A DNA stretch of 64,000 bases from Bradyrhizobium sp. CCBAU 53338 (GTDB lineage Bacteria > Pseudomonadota > Alphaproteobacteria > Rhizobiales > Xanthobacteraceae), in NCBI RefSeq assembly GCF_015291665.1, contig NZ_CP030048.1:3658001-3722000 (forward strand). The letters run 5' to 3'. Below the pieces are notes generated by a model, which had not been told where the DNA came from, made no database searches, and saw only the letters and a list, made by a program, of their open reading frames with translations. The position numbers and the translations under genes were made by a program. Below, piece after piece: positions 41,766 to 51,494 of the stretch; the first letter of the stretch is position 1; every line of letters begins with the position of its first letter.

Positions 41766-42956
41766 CTAGCCTTCGCGGATGTAATTCCCCGCTTCGAACT
41801 CCACTTGCGGCACGTTGGCGTCGAAGGAGATGCCGATCGGGTCACGGCCCGCTTCCATCGCTTCCAGTTGCTCTGCCAGCATGCGCCGGATCATCAGAAT
41901 GCCGCGGTCGCTCTGGCCGAAATGCTCCTCGGAATGCACCGTGACCGGACCCTGGCCGACCTGGGCCTCGTAGTCGCCGGGGAATTGCTGGTGCTCTTCC
42001 TCCGTCATGTCCCACCAGAATTTTCCGTTGAATTTCGAGCGCATGCGGCCGATGTCGCCTGCATTCTTGACGCGGCCGGCAACGTAGATGCGGAAAGACG
42101 TGTCGTCGATCGGCAGTGTCCAGCCGATCGATTCCACTCGGGCGAACTGTGCGACGCGCGGATTCGGCACGACGCGCAAGGTAGGGAGGGCGGCTTCGGT
42201 GACGCGATAAAACACTTTGCCGTCATCCTGCTTGCGGATCGAGCGCACGGCAATGCCGCGCGGCGTCTTGTCGAACTTCACCTCCGGCATCGACGCCATC
42301 ATGTTGGTGAACTGCGGTCCCGAGAACGAGCCGTGCAGCACCGGCACGTGATAGGGATCGACCACGTTCTCGAAATGCTGAAGCCAGTTGCAGGGAATGA
42401 CCGCAGGGCCGCCGCCGCCGATCGAGGAATCATCGGCCTCGACGAACTCGCCGTCGTCCATGTTTTCCAGGCACTCGTAGCGCGGCAGCACCGGGCGTTT
42501 CTCCGCCGGGCCCATATAGGCGAAGATCAGCCCGTAGCGCTCCTCGACCGGGTACCAGGGCTGGCGCGCCTTGTCCTTGAACTGGCCGCCGTCGGGCTCG
42601 CAAGGCTGCTCCAGGCAATGGCCCTCGGTGTCGAACTTCCAGCCGTGATAGCAGCAGCGGATGCCGTCCTCTTCGACCTTGCCATAATAGAGCGTGGTGC
42701 CGCGGTGGCAGCAGCGGGCGTGGAGCAGGCCGACGCGGCCGAGCCTGTCGCGGAAAAGGATCAGGTCTTCACCGAGAGCGCGCACCTTCTTCGGTGTGTC
42801 GGTGGCGTCGCTGACGAGCCCGACCGGGTGCCAGTAGCGGCGGAGCAACTCGCCCATCGGTGTGCCGCGCACGACCGAAGTGAGCTCGGTGCGTGTGTGC
42901 GCTGGCTTCATCGCATAGGCCGTGCCGAGATCGCGATCCCGCTGGGTGATCGTCAT
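41766..42956 (-). CDS. Rieske non-haem iron oxygenase, large subunit
   Basis: 396 residues of the phthalate dioxygenase-like family. The Rieske [2Fe-2S] ligands are in HARCCHRGTTL and RCCYHGWKFDTEG, and the mononuclear iron site is in NWLQHFENVVDPYHVPVLH. It should hydroxylate or demethylate an aromatic substrate using a reductase not found nearby. ATG 42956 begins MTITQRDRD. It is divergent from a MarR gene with a palindrome about 70 bp before its start. Confidence 0.9.
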   Translation of the reverse strand: MTITQRDRDLGTAYAMKPAHTRTELTSVVRGTPMGELLRRYWHPVGLVSDATDTPKKVRALGEDLILFRDRLGRVGLLHARCCHRGTTLYYGKVEEDGIRCCYHGWKFDTEGHCLEQPCEPDGGQFKDKARQPWYPVEERYGLIFAYMGPAEKRPVLPRYECLENMDDGEFVEADDSSIGGGGPAVIPCNWLQHFENVVDPYHVPVLHGSFSGPQFTNMMASMPEVKFDKTPRGIAVRSIRKQDDGKVFYRVTEAALPTLRVVPNPRVAQFARVESIGWTLPIDDTSFRIYVAGRVKNAGDIGRMRSKFNGKFWWDMTEEEHQQFPGDYEAQVGQGPVTVHSEEHFGQSDRGILMIRRMLAEQLEAMEAGRDPIGISFDANVPQVEFEAGNYIREG

Positions 42957-43026
42957 GCTTGTTCCTCCCGCCGCTGGCCTTGTTGGCCGGGTCGTTTTCG
43001 GTGCGTCGACCAAGTGAAAGATAATT

Positions 43027-43043
43027 CGATGACAATGTCAACG
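43027..43043. promoter_or_regulatory. MarR operator candidate
   Basis: CGATGACAATGTCAACG is a near-perfect palindrome (TGACA-A-TGTCA with outer CG pairs). It lies between the divergent Rieske and MarR genes, a standard place and size for a MarR dimer site. Confidence 0.5.
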
Positions 43044-43150
43044 ATCTTCCGATGTGCCTCTTCATCGCATTCGGAACAGGTTGGGGAGGTTGCGCTACCA
43101 AGGCCCTACGAAGACTTGGCACGTGTTGGCTTTCTTGGCAGAGGTGGACC

Positions 43151-43666
43151 ATGAGCCAGACATCGAGCAGGGACCAGCACGACGCGTCCGATGCGGGCGA
43201 CAATCATTCACCTGCGCCGATCACCGTGATGCTGTCATCACGGCTGATGGTGCTGGCGAACCTGCTCAAGCGCGGTGCAATCCTGCGCTACAAGCGTCTC
43301 GCCGGATTGTCCTCGGTCGAGTTCGGGCTTGTCGCCTCGCTCGGCCGGCGGCCGCCGATGAGCGTGGCCCGGCTCGCCGAAGCCGTCGGTCAGGACAAGG
43401 GCCAGATCAGCCGTGCGCTGGCTGAGTTGGTCTCGCGCAGGCTGATTGCGAAGTCTGCGAATCCGAAAGACAGCCGCGAGGTTCTGGTGTCGCTGACGCC
43501 TGCGGGCCTCGCCGCGCATGATGTCATCGTCGAAGGCGCACAGGAGCGCAATCGGATGCTGCTCGAGCAATTGAGCAAGGACGAGCTCGAGACGCTGCTC
43601 GCGCAGATCGATCGTCTCACCGCGACTGCCGAAGCGATGCTCGAAGCCGAGAAGGTTGCGCGCTGA
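43151..43666 (+). CDS. MarR-family transcriptional regulator
   Basis: 171 residues with a winged helix: MSVARLAEAVGQDKGQISRA, SRRLIAKSANPKDSREVLVS (the wing) and TPAGLAAHDVIV. Such regulators commonly repress an aromatic-degradation operon until a ligand binds. ATG 43151 follows AGAGGTGG. The divergent Rieske and MFS genes are the likely targets. Confidence 0.9.
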   Translation: MSQTSSRDQHDASDAGDNHSPAPITVMLSSRLMVLANLLKRGAILRYKRLAGLSSVEFGLVASLGRRPPMSVARLAEAVGQDKGQISRALAELVSRRLIAKSANPKDSREVLVSLTPAGLAAHDVIVEGAQERNRMLLEQLSKDELETLLAQIDRLTATAEAMLEAEKVAR

Positions 43667-43710
43667 TCGCCAGGAGATATTCAATGTCATCTCCCGACAT
43701 TTTGGAGCAT

Positions 43711-43743
43711 CTCTAAGAGACGCTCTAAGAGTGCTTCTAAGAG
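43711..43743. repeat. Three CTCTAAGAG-type repeats at 12-bp spacing
   Basis: CTCTAAGAG at 43711-43719 and 43723-43731, TTCTAAGAG at 43735-43743. Each unit is nearly palindromic; they lie about 105-135 bp before the TonB receptor gene. A binding array for an unknown regulator is likely. Confidence 0.6.
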
Positions 43744-43845
43744 CCTTTCAATTAGGGATATCGCGCGCGCTGCCCTAAGCGTCACCGCAACGCATGCCGT
43801 CCCGGACAGGCGGCATGACGATCAGATGCACATTGGGGTGGCGCG

Positions 43846-46110
43846 TTGAACAGTCTTGGAATGCTGCGGTCGGCCGTATTGTCGACCGCGTCTGCTTTGG
43901 TTTTGATGCCGCAGGCATCGCCCGCACAATCGTCGGTGCAGAATGGTGCGCAGAGCCTGCCGCCGGTGACGATCGCAGCGCCCGAGCAGCGTCGTCGCAC
44001 CGCCGCACCCGCGCCACGGCGAACGCAGCGAGAGGCGCAGACCGCGAACAAGCGAAGACCGCAGCCGCAACGCGATGTCGGCGTCGTCGAGAATCCGCGC
44101 GGCCCGGTGCAGGGCTATGTCGCCCGCCGCAGTTCGTCCGGCACCAAGACCAACACGCCGATCATGCAGACGCCGCAGGCGGTGTCGGTGATCGGCGCCG
44201 AGCAGATCCGCGACCAGAAGCCGAACAAGCTCGACGAAGTGCTGCGCTACACCGCGGGTGTCCGCGCCGGCACGTTCGGGGCCGATACCCGCAACGACTG
44301 GTGGCTGATCCGCGGCTTCAAGTCCGATGACATCGGACTGTTCCTTGACGGCATGCAGCTGTTCTACACCTCCTATGCGAGCTGGAAGCTGCAGCCCTCC
44401 AACATGGAGCGGGTCGAGGTGCTGCGCGGTCCGTCGGCCGTGCTGTACGGCGGATCGAGCCCGAGCGGCATCGTCAACGTCATCAGCAAGATGCCGTCGA
44501 CCGAGCCGGTTCGCTACATCGAGACCGGCGTCAACAATTTCGGCAACGCCTATGTGGGCTTCGACGTCGGCGGTCCCGTCGCGACGCAGCCTGGCAATGG
44601 CCAGTTGCTCTACCGCGTCGTCGGCCAGGTCCAGAACGGCGGCACGCAGGTCGACTTCACGCCCGACAACAATTACTTCATCGCGCCGTCCGTCACCTGG
44701 AAGCCCGATGCCGACACCACCTTCACGGTGCTGGCCTCGGCCTCGAAGCAGGACACCCGCGGCATCAACTTCCTGCCTTACCAGGGCACGGTGACCAACG
44801 CGCCGTTCGGCAAGGTTCCGACCGGCTTCTTCGCCGGCGATCCCAGCGTCGACAAGTTCACGCGCGAGCAGGAGATGCTCGGCTACCAGTTCGAACGCAG
44901 TCTCACCGACGATCTGACGTTCCGGCAGAATGCGCGCTTTGCGCATGTCGACTTGACCTATCGCGGCTACGTCGGCAGCGGCTGGACCGATGTCAATACG
45001 GCGACGCTCGGCCGCTACAATTGGTATGCGAAGGACACCGCCAACCAGGCTGATCTCGACAACCAGCTCGAATATCGCTTCGACACCGGTCCGGTGAAGC
45101 ACACCATGCTGTTCGGGGTGGACCTGAAGGGCTACCAGATCGACGACTATCAGGCCTTCGGCTTCGGTGTGTCCTCGATCAACGTCCTCAATCCATCCTA
45201 CGGGGCCGCCGAGGTTCCGCTGCCGACCTCGCCGTTCCGCAACTTTCTGATCACGCAGAAGCAGGCGGGCACCTACGTTCAGGACCAGATGAAGCTCGGC
45301 AATTTCACGGTGGTGCTGAGCGGGCGCAATGATTGGGTGGAGACGTCCCAGGCCGCGCGTGATACCGGCGCCCTTGTGAGCCAGCGCGACGACAGCAAGT
45401 TCAGCGGGCGCGCCGGGCTGATCTACAATTTCGACAACGGCATCGCGCCTTACGTCTCCTATTCGACGAGCTACAATCCGATCATCGGCCTCAACGCGCA
45501 GAACCAGCTGTTCCTGCCGGAGACCGGCCGGCAGGCCGAGATCGGCGTGAAGGTCGCGCCGAAAGGATTTGACGGCTACTTCACCGCGTCGGTGTTCGAC
45601 TTGAAGCGCCAGAACGTGGCGACCACCGATCCCGCGAATGTCCTGTTGCAGAACCAGACCGGCGAGGTGACCTCGCGTGGCATCGAGCTCGAAGCGGTGG
45701 CCAACGCCACCAAGGAGCTGAAGCTGATCGGCGCCTTCACCGCCTATCATCTCTTCACCAGCAAGGACCTCGATCAGTCCCTGATCGGCAAGACGCCGAC
45801 CAACACGCCGGAGATGCTGATCTCGGGATGGGCGGACTACACCTTCAAGGACGGGCCGCTGGATGGATTTGGTTTCGGCGGCGGCGTTCGTTACGTCGGC
45901 TCGTCCTGGGCCGACGCCGCCAACACGCTGGAAGTGCCCGCCGTCGTGCTCGGCGATCTCGCGGTTCACTACGAATGGCAGAACTGGCGCACCGCCATCA
46001 ACGTGATCAACCTGACCGACAAGATCTACGTCGCGAGCTGCGCCTCGGCCTCGTCCTGCTTCTACGGCGACCGCCGCCGCGTCACCGCGAGCGTCTCCTA
46101 CAAATGGTGA
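43846..46110 (+). CDS. TonB-dependent siderophore receptor
   Basis: 754 residues of the outer-membrane ferric siderophore receptor family. After a signal peptide (ALVLMPQASPAQS) come the plug domain (IMQTPQAVSVIGAEQIRDQK, EVLRGPSAVLYGGSSPSGIV) and a 22-strand barrel ending RRVTASVSYKW, with the C-terminal aromatic residue. The usual secretin/FecA signalling domain is absent, so no sigma signalling is expected. Start TTG 43846 or ATG 43861. Downstream PepSY and small membrane protein genes complete an iron-uptake unit. Confidence 0.92.
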   Translation: MNSLGMLRSAVLSTASALVLMPQASPAQSSVQNGAQSLPPVTIAAPEQRRRTAAPAPRRTQREAQTANKRRPQPQRDVGVVENPRGPVQGYVARRSSSGTKTNTPIMQTPQAVSVIGAEQIRDQKPNKLDEVLRYTAGVRAGTFGADTRNDWWLIRGFKSDDIGLFLDGMQLFYTSYASWKLQPSNMERVEVLRGPSAVLYGGSSPSGIVNVISKMPSTEPVRYIETGVNNFGNAYVGFDVGGPVATQPGNGQLLYRVVGQVQNGGTQVDFTPDNNYFIAPSVTWKPDADTTFTVLASASKQDTRGINFLPYQGTVTNAPFGKVPTGFFAGDPSVDKFTREQEMLGYQFERSLTDDLTFRQNARFAHVDLTYRGYVGSGWTDVNTATLGRYNWYAKDTANQADLDNQLEYRFDTGPVKHTMLFGVDLKGYQIDDYQAFGFGVSSINVLNPSYGAAEVPLPTSPFRNFLITQKQAGTYVQDQMKLGNFTVVLSGRNDWVETSQAARDTGALVSQRDDSKFSGRAGLIYNFDNGIAPYVSYSTSYNPIIGLNAQNQLFLPETGRQAEIGVKVAPKGFDGYFTASVFDLKRQNVATTDPANVLLQNQTGEVTSRGIELEAVANATKELKLIGAFTAYHLFTSKDLDQSLIGKTPTNTPEMLISGWADYTFKDGPLDGFGFGGGVRYVGSSWADAANTLEVPAVVLGDLAVHYEWQNWRTAINVINLTDKIYVASCASASSCFYGDRRRVTASVSYKW

Positions 46111-46144
46111 GGCGAACGGTGAGGCTCGGCGAGGGGAGGGTTTT

Positions 46145-47278
46145 GTGAAGGCGGGCACGGTCAGGCTCTGGTCGGTGGTCCACACCTGGACCAGCCTGGT
46201 CTCGACCCTGTTCCTGCTCTTGCTCTGCCTGACCGGCCTGCCGCTGATCTTTCATCACGAGATTGATGAGCTCCTGGGCTACGCCCCCCAGCCCGAAGCT
46301 CATGCGAGCGCGGCGCGCGCGACGCCCCAAGTCGTCGCCGATGCCGCGCTCGCCGCCGATCCCGGCAAGGTGTTGCAGTATGTTTCCTGGGACAAGGACG
46401 AGCCCGGGATCGTGACAGCCTTCACCAACAGCGCGCCTGACGGAGCGCCCGACAACGCCACCGTGCGTGCCTTCGACGCCGTCTCGGCGAAGTTGCTCGG
46501 GCCGATCGGTGTCGGGCCGATGCTGATCGTGCTCAAGCTGCACACCGACATGTTTGCGGGCCAGGCCGGAAAGCTGTTTCTCGGCGCGATGGGGCTGCTG
46601 TTTGCGGTCGCCATCGTCTCCGGCGTGGTCCTGTACTGGCCGTTCACTCGCCGCCTGCGCTTTGCAACCATTCGCAACAGCGCCGCGCGTCGGGTCCGCT
46701 GGCTCGACTGGCACAATCTGATCGGCGTGGTGACGGTGGCCTGGGCGCTGGTCGTGGGCCTGACCGGCGTCGTCAACACCTGGGCCGAGCTGATGCTGGG
46801 CCAGTGGAAGGCGACCGAGCTCGCCAGCATGGTCGCGCCCTATGCCGGTAAGCCGCCGCCGGTACATCTCGCCTCGCTCGACGATGTCGTCGCGCGCGCG
46901 AGGCTGGCCGCGCCCGGCATGGAGGTCGCCTTCATCGCGTTTCCGGGCACGCCGTTCACGTCCTCGCACCATTATGCAGCTTTCATGCGCGGGGACACGG
47001 CCTTGACCGCCCGGCTGCTCAAGCCGGTCCTGCTCGACGGCGAAACGGGAGAGGTCACCGACGTCAGGGCTCTGCCGCTCTATCTCCAGGCGCTGCTGAT
47101 CTCGCAGCCGCTGCATTTCGGTGATTATGGCGGCATGCCGCTCAAGGTGATCTGGGCCGCGCTCGATGGGCTCACCATCGTCGTGATCGGCAGCGGCCTC
47201 TATCTCCGGCTGGCACGGTGGAAGAAGGTGCCCGGCCGTCGTGACGCATTCGCCAGGCGAGCCCAGGTTCCGTCGTGA
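46145..47278 (+). CDS. PepSY-domain membrane protein (iron uptake associated)
   Basis: 377 residues with four membrane segments (SLVSTLFLLLLCLTGLPLIF, then VAIVSGVVLYWPF, further pairs) and outside PepSY-type domains, like PiuB-type proteins that follow siderophore receptors and may reduce or release ferric siderophore in the periplasm. GTG 46145 has GGGGAGG six bases before it. It overlaps the next gene (TGATG). Confidence 0.85.
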   Translation: MKAGTVRLWSVVHTWTSLVSTLFLLLLCLTGLPLIFHHEIDELLGYAPQPEAHASAARATPQVVADAALAADPGKVLQYVSWDKDEPGIVTAFTNSAPDGAPDNATVRAFDAVSAKLLGPIGVGPMLIVLKLHTDMFAGQAGKLFLGAMGLLFAVAIVSGVVLYWPFTRRLRFATIRNSAARRVRWLDWHNLIGVVTVAWALVVGLTGVVNTWAELMLGQWKATELASMVAPYAGKPPPVHLASLDDVVARARLAAPGMEVAFIAFPGTPFTSSHHYAAFMRGDTALTARLLKPVLLDGETGEVTDVRALPLYLQALLISQPLHFGDYGGMPLKVIWAALDGLTIVVIGSGLYLRLARWKKVPGRRDAFARRAQVPS

Positions 47279-47478
47279 TGCATGGCTCCTCTGACCGCGC
47301 GCGGCTGTGGATACGTGTTTTTGCGCCACCTGGCCTGCTCGCGGCCGCGACCATAACGGGTCTGCTGGCCGCGCTGCTCTGGGAAAGGAGCGGCCAGTAT
47401 GTCGCCTGGGTGACAGTCGGGGCCCCGGTCGCGGTCGTTGCCTGGGTTTGGGTGCGTCGCCGCACCGAAGAAACCTAG
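47278..47478 (+). CDS. Small membrane protein of the iron operon
   Basis: 66 residues with two hydrophobic segments (LLAAATITGLLAALLW and VAWVTVGAPVAVVAWVWV). Position after the PepSY gene with overlapping stop/start indicates the same operon. Function unknown. Confidence 0.65.
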   Translation: MHGSSDRARLWIRVFAPPGLLAAATITGLLAALLWERSGQYVAWVTVGAPVAVVAWVWVRRRTEET

Positions 47479-47756
47479 CCATTTTCGGCGACGATCCGGG
47501 GCAAATAGCGTCCGTGGCCGGTCCGCCGCAATCTCAGAACTGCTGCCCTGCAAAACCGCGGCCGCCCTTGTCGCGTCAGGCGAGTTGCTTCATACCAGCC
47601 GCGGGGTGATTCCGGGATTTCCACCGGTCTGGGAGCAGCAAAGGGCCTGAAAAGAGCGTGTCTTGCGCCCATTGGTGCACTGCGCTAAGGCTCAGAATAA
47701 TTCCAAATCGGACGAATCCGTGGCTGTCCCGAGGCTGCGGGAAAAAGGGCTCGTCA

Positions 47757-48122
47757 ATGAGCGGCATTCTACAGAACTATCTTCCACTCGTCGTATTCAT
47801 AGGGGTAGCTGCCATCATCGGCCTGGTGCTGCTGATCGCGCCCTTCATCGTCGCTTTCCAGCAGCCGGACCCGGAAAAGCTGTCGGCGTATGAGTGCGGT
47901 TTCAACGCCTTCGACGACGCCCGCATGAAGTTCGACGTCCGCTTCTATCTGGTCGCCATCCTCTTCATCATCTTCGACCTCGAGGTGGCGTTCCTGTTTC
48001 CCTGGGCGGTGGCGTTCGGCAAACTTGGCGCGACCGGCTTCTGGTCCATGCTGGTGTTCCTCGCCGTGCTGACGGTGGGCTTCGCCTACGAATGGAAGAA
48101 AGGGGCACTCGAATGGGATTGA
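47757..48122 (+). CDS. nuoA: NADH-quinone oxidoreductase subunit A
   Basis: 121 residues, three membrane segments; [20 protein letters not shown] is the NuoA loop with the conserved Cys, and [14 protein letters not shown] is typical. First gene of the 14-subunit complex I operon (proton-pumping NADH:ubiquinone oxidoreductase, inner membrane). It overlaps nuoB by 10 bp. Confidence 0.96.
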   Translation: MSGILQNYLPLVVFIGVAAIIGLVLLIAPFIVAFQQPDPEKLSAYECGFNAFDDARMKFDVRFYLVAILFIIFDLEVAFLFPWAVAFGKLGATGFWSMLVFLAVLTVGFAYEWKKGALEWD

Positions 48123-48700
48123 ACCCTGCAACGTCCGCCGGTCCGGCCATCGCGCCGGCCCCCAAGGGCATTTTGGATCCGTCGACCGGCAAGCCGGTCG
48201 GGGCCAATGATCCGTTCTTCCTCGAGGTCAATCACGAACTGTCCGACAAGGGCTTCTTCGTGGCCGCGACCGACGACCTCATCACCTGGGCCCGTACCGG
48301 CTCGCTGATGTGGATGACCTTCGGCCTGGCCTGCTGCGCCGTCGAGATGATGCAGGTGTCGATGCCGCGCTACGACGTCGAGCGCTTCGGCTTCGCGCCG
48401 CGTGCCTCGCCGCGCCAGTCCGACGTGATGATCGTCGCCGGCACGCTGACCAACAAGATGGCTCCGGCGCTGCGCAAGGTCTACGACCAGATGCCCGAGC
48501 CGCGTTACGTCATCTCGATGGGCTCCTGCGCCAATGGCGGCGGCTACTACCACTATTCCTACTCGGTGGTGCGCGGCTGCGACCGCATCGTGCCGATCGA
48601 CATCTACGTGCCGGGCTGCCCGCCCACGGCGGAAGCGCTGCTCTACGGCGTGCTGCTGCTGCAGAAGAAGATCCGCCGCACCGGCACCATCGAACGCTAA
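48113..48700 (+). CDS. nuoB: NADH-quinone oxidoreductase subunit B
   Basis: 195 residues; ligands of the terminal cluster N2 in [21 protein letters not shown] and [14 protein letters not shown]-terminal extension of about 40 residues before the conserved core, usual in rhizobia. It sits at the quinone-reducing end of the peripheral arm. Confidence 0.96.
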   Translation: MGLNPATSAGPAIAPAPKGILDPSTGKPVGANDPFFLEVNHELSDKGFFVAATDDLITWARTGSLMWMTFGLACCAVEMMQVSMPRYDVERFGFAPRASPRQSDVMIVAGTLTNKMAPALRKVYDQMPEPRYVISMGSCANGGGYYHYSYSVVRGCDRIVPIDIYVPGCPPTAEALLYGVLLLQKKIRRTGTIER

Positions 48701-48711
48701 GGTTTTACGTC

Positions 48712-49323
48712 ATGGACGACGCCAAGCTCGACGCCCTGGGGCAGACGATCGTGAGCGCGCTTCCGGGCGCGGCCCTCGGTTATCAGGTGGCCTTCAACCA
48801 GCTGACGGTTGATGTCGAGGCCGGCAAGATCGTCGAGGTGGTCAAGTACCTCCGCGACGATCCGAACTGCCGTTTCGTCAACTTCACCGACATCACAGCC
48901 GCCGACTATCCGTCGCGCGAGAAGCGCTTCGACGTGATCTATCACTTCCTGTCACCGACCCTGAACACGCGCATCCGCCTCAAGGCCCAGGCCGACGAGA
49001 CCACGCAGGTGCCGTCGCTGATCGAGGTGTTCCCGGGCGCCGACTGGTTCGAGCGCGAGGCCTACGACCTCTACGGCGTGTTCTTCGTCGGTCACCCCGA
49101 CATGCGCCGCATCCTCACCGACTACGGTTTCGAGGGACATCCGCTGCGCAAGGACTTCCCGCTGACTGGCTTCCTCGAGGTCCGCTACGACGACCAGGAG
49201 AAGCGCGTGGTGTACGAGCCTGTCCGGCTCAACCAGGAATTCCGCAAGTTCGATTTCCTCTCGCCATGGGAAGGGGCGGACTATCCGCTTCCCGGTGACG
49301 AGAAGGCGGAACCGAAGGCCTGA
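48712..49323 (+). CDS. nuoC: NADH-quinone oxidoreductase subunit C
   Basis: 203 residues; separate from NuoD, as in alphaproteobacteria and mitochondria (30-kDa subunit). [20 protein letters not shown] is the family signature. Start at ATG 48712, 11 bp after nuoB. Confidence 0.96.
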   Translation: MDDAKLDALGQTIVSALPGAALGYQVAFNQLTVDVEAGKIVEVVKYLRDDPNCRFVNFTDITAADYPSREKRFDVIYHFLSPTLNTRIRLKAQADETTQVPSLIEVFPGADWFEREAYDLYGVFFVGHPDMRRILTDYGFEGHPLRKDFPLTGFLEVRYDDQEKRVVYEPVRLNQEFRKFDFLSPWEGADYPLPGDEKAEPKA

Positions 49324-49325
49324 TC

Positions 49326-50522
49326 ATGAACGAGCAACCTGAACAGCTTCGCAACTTCACCATCAATTTCGGCCCGCAGCATCCTGCGGCCCACGGTGTG
49401 TTGCGCCTCGTGCTCGAATTGGACGGCGAAGTCGTCGCCCGCGTCGATCCCCATATCGGCCTGCTTCACCGCGGCACCGAGAAGCTGATCGAGCAGAAGA
49501 CCTATCTGCAGGCGATCCCTTATTTCGACCGGCTCGATTATGTCGCGCCGATGAACCAGGAGCACGCCTTCTGCCTCGCCGCCGAGAAGCTGCTCGGCAT
49601 CGAGGTGCCGCGCCGCGGCCAGTTGATCCGCGTGCTCTATTGCGAGATCGGCCGCATTCTCTCTCACCTTCTCAACGTCACCACGCAGGCGATGGACGTC
49701 GGCGCGCTGACCCCGCCGCTGTGGGGCTTCGAAGAGCGCGAGAAGCTGATGGTGTTCTACGAGCGTGCCTCGGGCAGCCGTATGCACGCGGCCTTCTTCC
49801 GCGTCGGCGGCGTGCATCAGGACCTGCCGCAGAAGCTGGTCGACGACATCGAGGCCTGGTGCGATCCGTTCCTCAAAGTCGTCGACGACCTCGACCGTCT
49901 GCTCACAGCCAATCGCATCTTCAAGCAGCGCAACGTCGACATCGGCGTGGTGCCGCTGAAGGAGGCCTGGGAGTGGGGCTTCTCCGGCGTGATGGTGCGC
50001 GGCTCGGGCGCGGCCTGGGACCTGCGCAAGTCGCAGCCCTATGAGTGCTACGCCGAGATGGATTTCGACATTCCGATCGGCAAGAACGGCGACTGCTACG
50101 ACCGCTACCTGATCCGCATGGAAGAGATGCGCCAGTCCGTGCGCATCATGAAGCAATGCATCCAGAAGCTGAATGCGCCTGACGGGAAGGGGCCTGTGGT
50201 CGTCGAAGACAACAAGGTCGCCCCGCCGCGCCGCGGCGAGATGAAGCGCTCGATGGAAGCGCTGATCCACCACTTCAAGCTCTACACCGAAGGCGTTCAC
50301 GTGCCGGAAGGCGAAGTCTACGCCGCGGTCGAGGCGCCCAAGGGCGAGTTCGGCGTCTATCTGATCTCCGACGGCACCAACAAGCCGTACAAGTGCAAGA
50401 TCCGCGCGCCGGGCTTTGCCCATCTGCAGGCGATGGACCACATCTGCCGCGGCCATCTGCTCGCCGACGTTTCGGCCATCCTTGGTTCGCTCGACATCGT
50501 GTTCGGAGAGGTCGATCGGTGA
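49326..50522 (+). CDS. nuoD: NADH-quinone oxidoreductase subunit D (49-kDa)
   Basis: 398 residues; [20 protein letters not shown] start, [12 protein letters not shown] with the His/Arg close to quinone site and cluster N2, [13 protein letters not shown]. It forms the quinone cavity with NuoB. The stop overlaps the next gene (TGATG), an FkbM methyltransferase. Confidence 0.96.
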   Translation: MNEQPEQLRNFTINFGPQHPAAHGVLRLVLELDGEVVARVDPHIGLLHRGTEKLIEQKTYLQAIPYFDRLDYVAPMNQEHAFCLAAEKLLGIEVPRRGQLIRVLYCEIGRILSHLLNVTTQAMDVGALTPPLWGFEEREKLMVFYERASGSRMHAAFFRVGGVHQDLPQKLVDDIEAWCDPFLKVVDDLDRLLTANRIFKQRNVDIGVVPLKEAWEWGFSGVMVRGSGAAWDLRKSQPYECYAEMDFDIPIGKNGDCYDRYLIRMEEMRQSVRIMKQCIQKLNAPDGKGPVVVEDNKVAPPRRGEMKRSMEALIHHFKLYTEGVHVPEGEVYAAVEAPKGEFGVYLISDGTNKPYKCKIRAPGFAHLQAMDHICRGHLLADVSAILGSLDIVFGEVDR

Positions 50523-51484
50523 TGGCGCAGGCGCCAATCCAGTTTGACCGTGCCTCGGGGGCCCTTGAAGGGGCCAACCTGTGGGAGCGGACGGCTGCCT
50601 TGGCGCTGGTGACGGGATCGAAGATCTCCTCGCACTTCTCGCACATGGGCTACATCGCCTGCGCCAATTTGCTGGCGAAGACGCTGCCCAAGCGGAACAT
50701 CGCGATCAAGCTCAATCCGGACGCCGTGTTCGAATTCCCCTATGGCGACGGCTATTGGAGCAAGCTGCTCAACCGCTCCTATAACTACGAAGACGAGCTG
50801 GAGCTGCTGTTCTCGGACTCCATCGATGTCGACTACACGCTGCTCGATTGCGGCGCGAACTACGGCTATTGGTCGGTACTGGTGTCGAGCAAGCCGTTCG
50901 GCGCGCACAAGGCGATCGCGATCGAGCCGTCGGGCCAGAACTACCCGAAGCTCGCCAACAACGCCCGCGTCAATGGCAATCGCTTCGAGACCATGAAGTG
51001 CGCGATCGGCGCTGCCCGCGGCACCGCGCGTCTGTCAGGGACCAAGCACGAGGCCTTCAGCATCGCCGGCGCGCCGTCGGATGGTGGCGAGGAAGTGCCG
51101 GTGCTCGCGCTGGATAACCTCATCGACGACGGCAAGGTCTCGGCATCGGGCAAATACCTGATCAAGCTCGACGTCGAGGGCGTCGAGATCGAGGCGATCA
51201 AGGGCGGCGCCCGGCTGCTCCAGACCGACAGCGTCATCATGTGCGAGGAGCACGGCAGCGACCGTTCGCATGCGGTGTCGCGCTTCATCCTCGAGCAGAC
51301 CCCCTTGAAGCTGATCGTGCTCGATCCGCGCACCAACCGGCTGGAGACCGTGACCGAGCTGTCGATCCTCGACCGCATCAAGGTCTCGACCCATGTCGGC
51401 TACAACGTTTTCGGTACCGCAAGCGCGTTCTGGCAGGGCAGGATCGATGCCCTGAATGCGAAAACCGCGCGCCGTATGCAGTGA
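50522..51484 (+). CDS. FkbM-family methyltransferase inside the nuo operon
   Basis: 320 residues. The SAM-binding core is TLLDCGANYGYWSVLVSSKP, then AIAIEPSGQNYPKLANNARV, with KYLIKLDVEGVEIEAIKGGA as the FkbM signature (LKIDVEGxE). It overlaps the nuoD stop by one base and precedes nuoE by 10 bp, so it is co-expressed with complex I. FkbM enzymes usually methylate hydroxyl groups of small molecules or sugars. A role in modifying a complex I subunit (as NDUFAF7 does for the NuoD homologue in mitochondria) is only a position-based idea. Confidence 0.88.
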   Translation: MAQAPIQFDRASGALEGANLWERTAALALVTGSKISSHFSHMGYIACANLLAKTLPKRNIAIKLNPDAVFEFPYGDGYWSKLLNRSYNYEDELELLFSDSIDVDYTLLDCGANYGYWSVLVSSKPFGAHKAIAIEPSGQNYPKLANNARVNGNRFETMKCAIGAARGTARLSGTKHEAFSIAGAPSDGGEEVPVLALDNLIDDGKVSASGKYLIKLDVEGVEIEAIKGGARLLQTDSVIMCEEHGSDRSHAVSRFILEQTPLKLIVLDPRTNRLETVTELSILDRIKVSTHVGYNVFGTASAFWQGRIDALNAKTARRMQ

Positions 51485-51494
51485 GAGATAAGAT

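Noticed and set aside
43822..46185. Open frame of 787 codons antisense to the TonB receptor
   Set aside because: Shadow of a clear receptor gene; no similarity or binding site.
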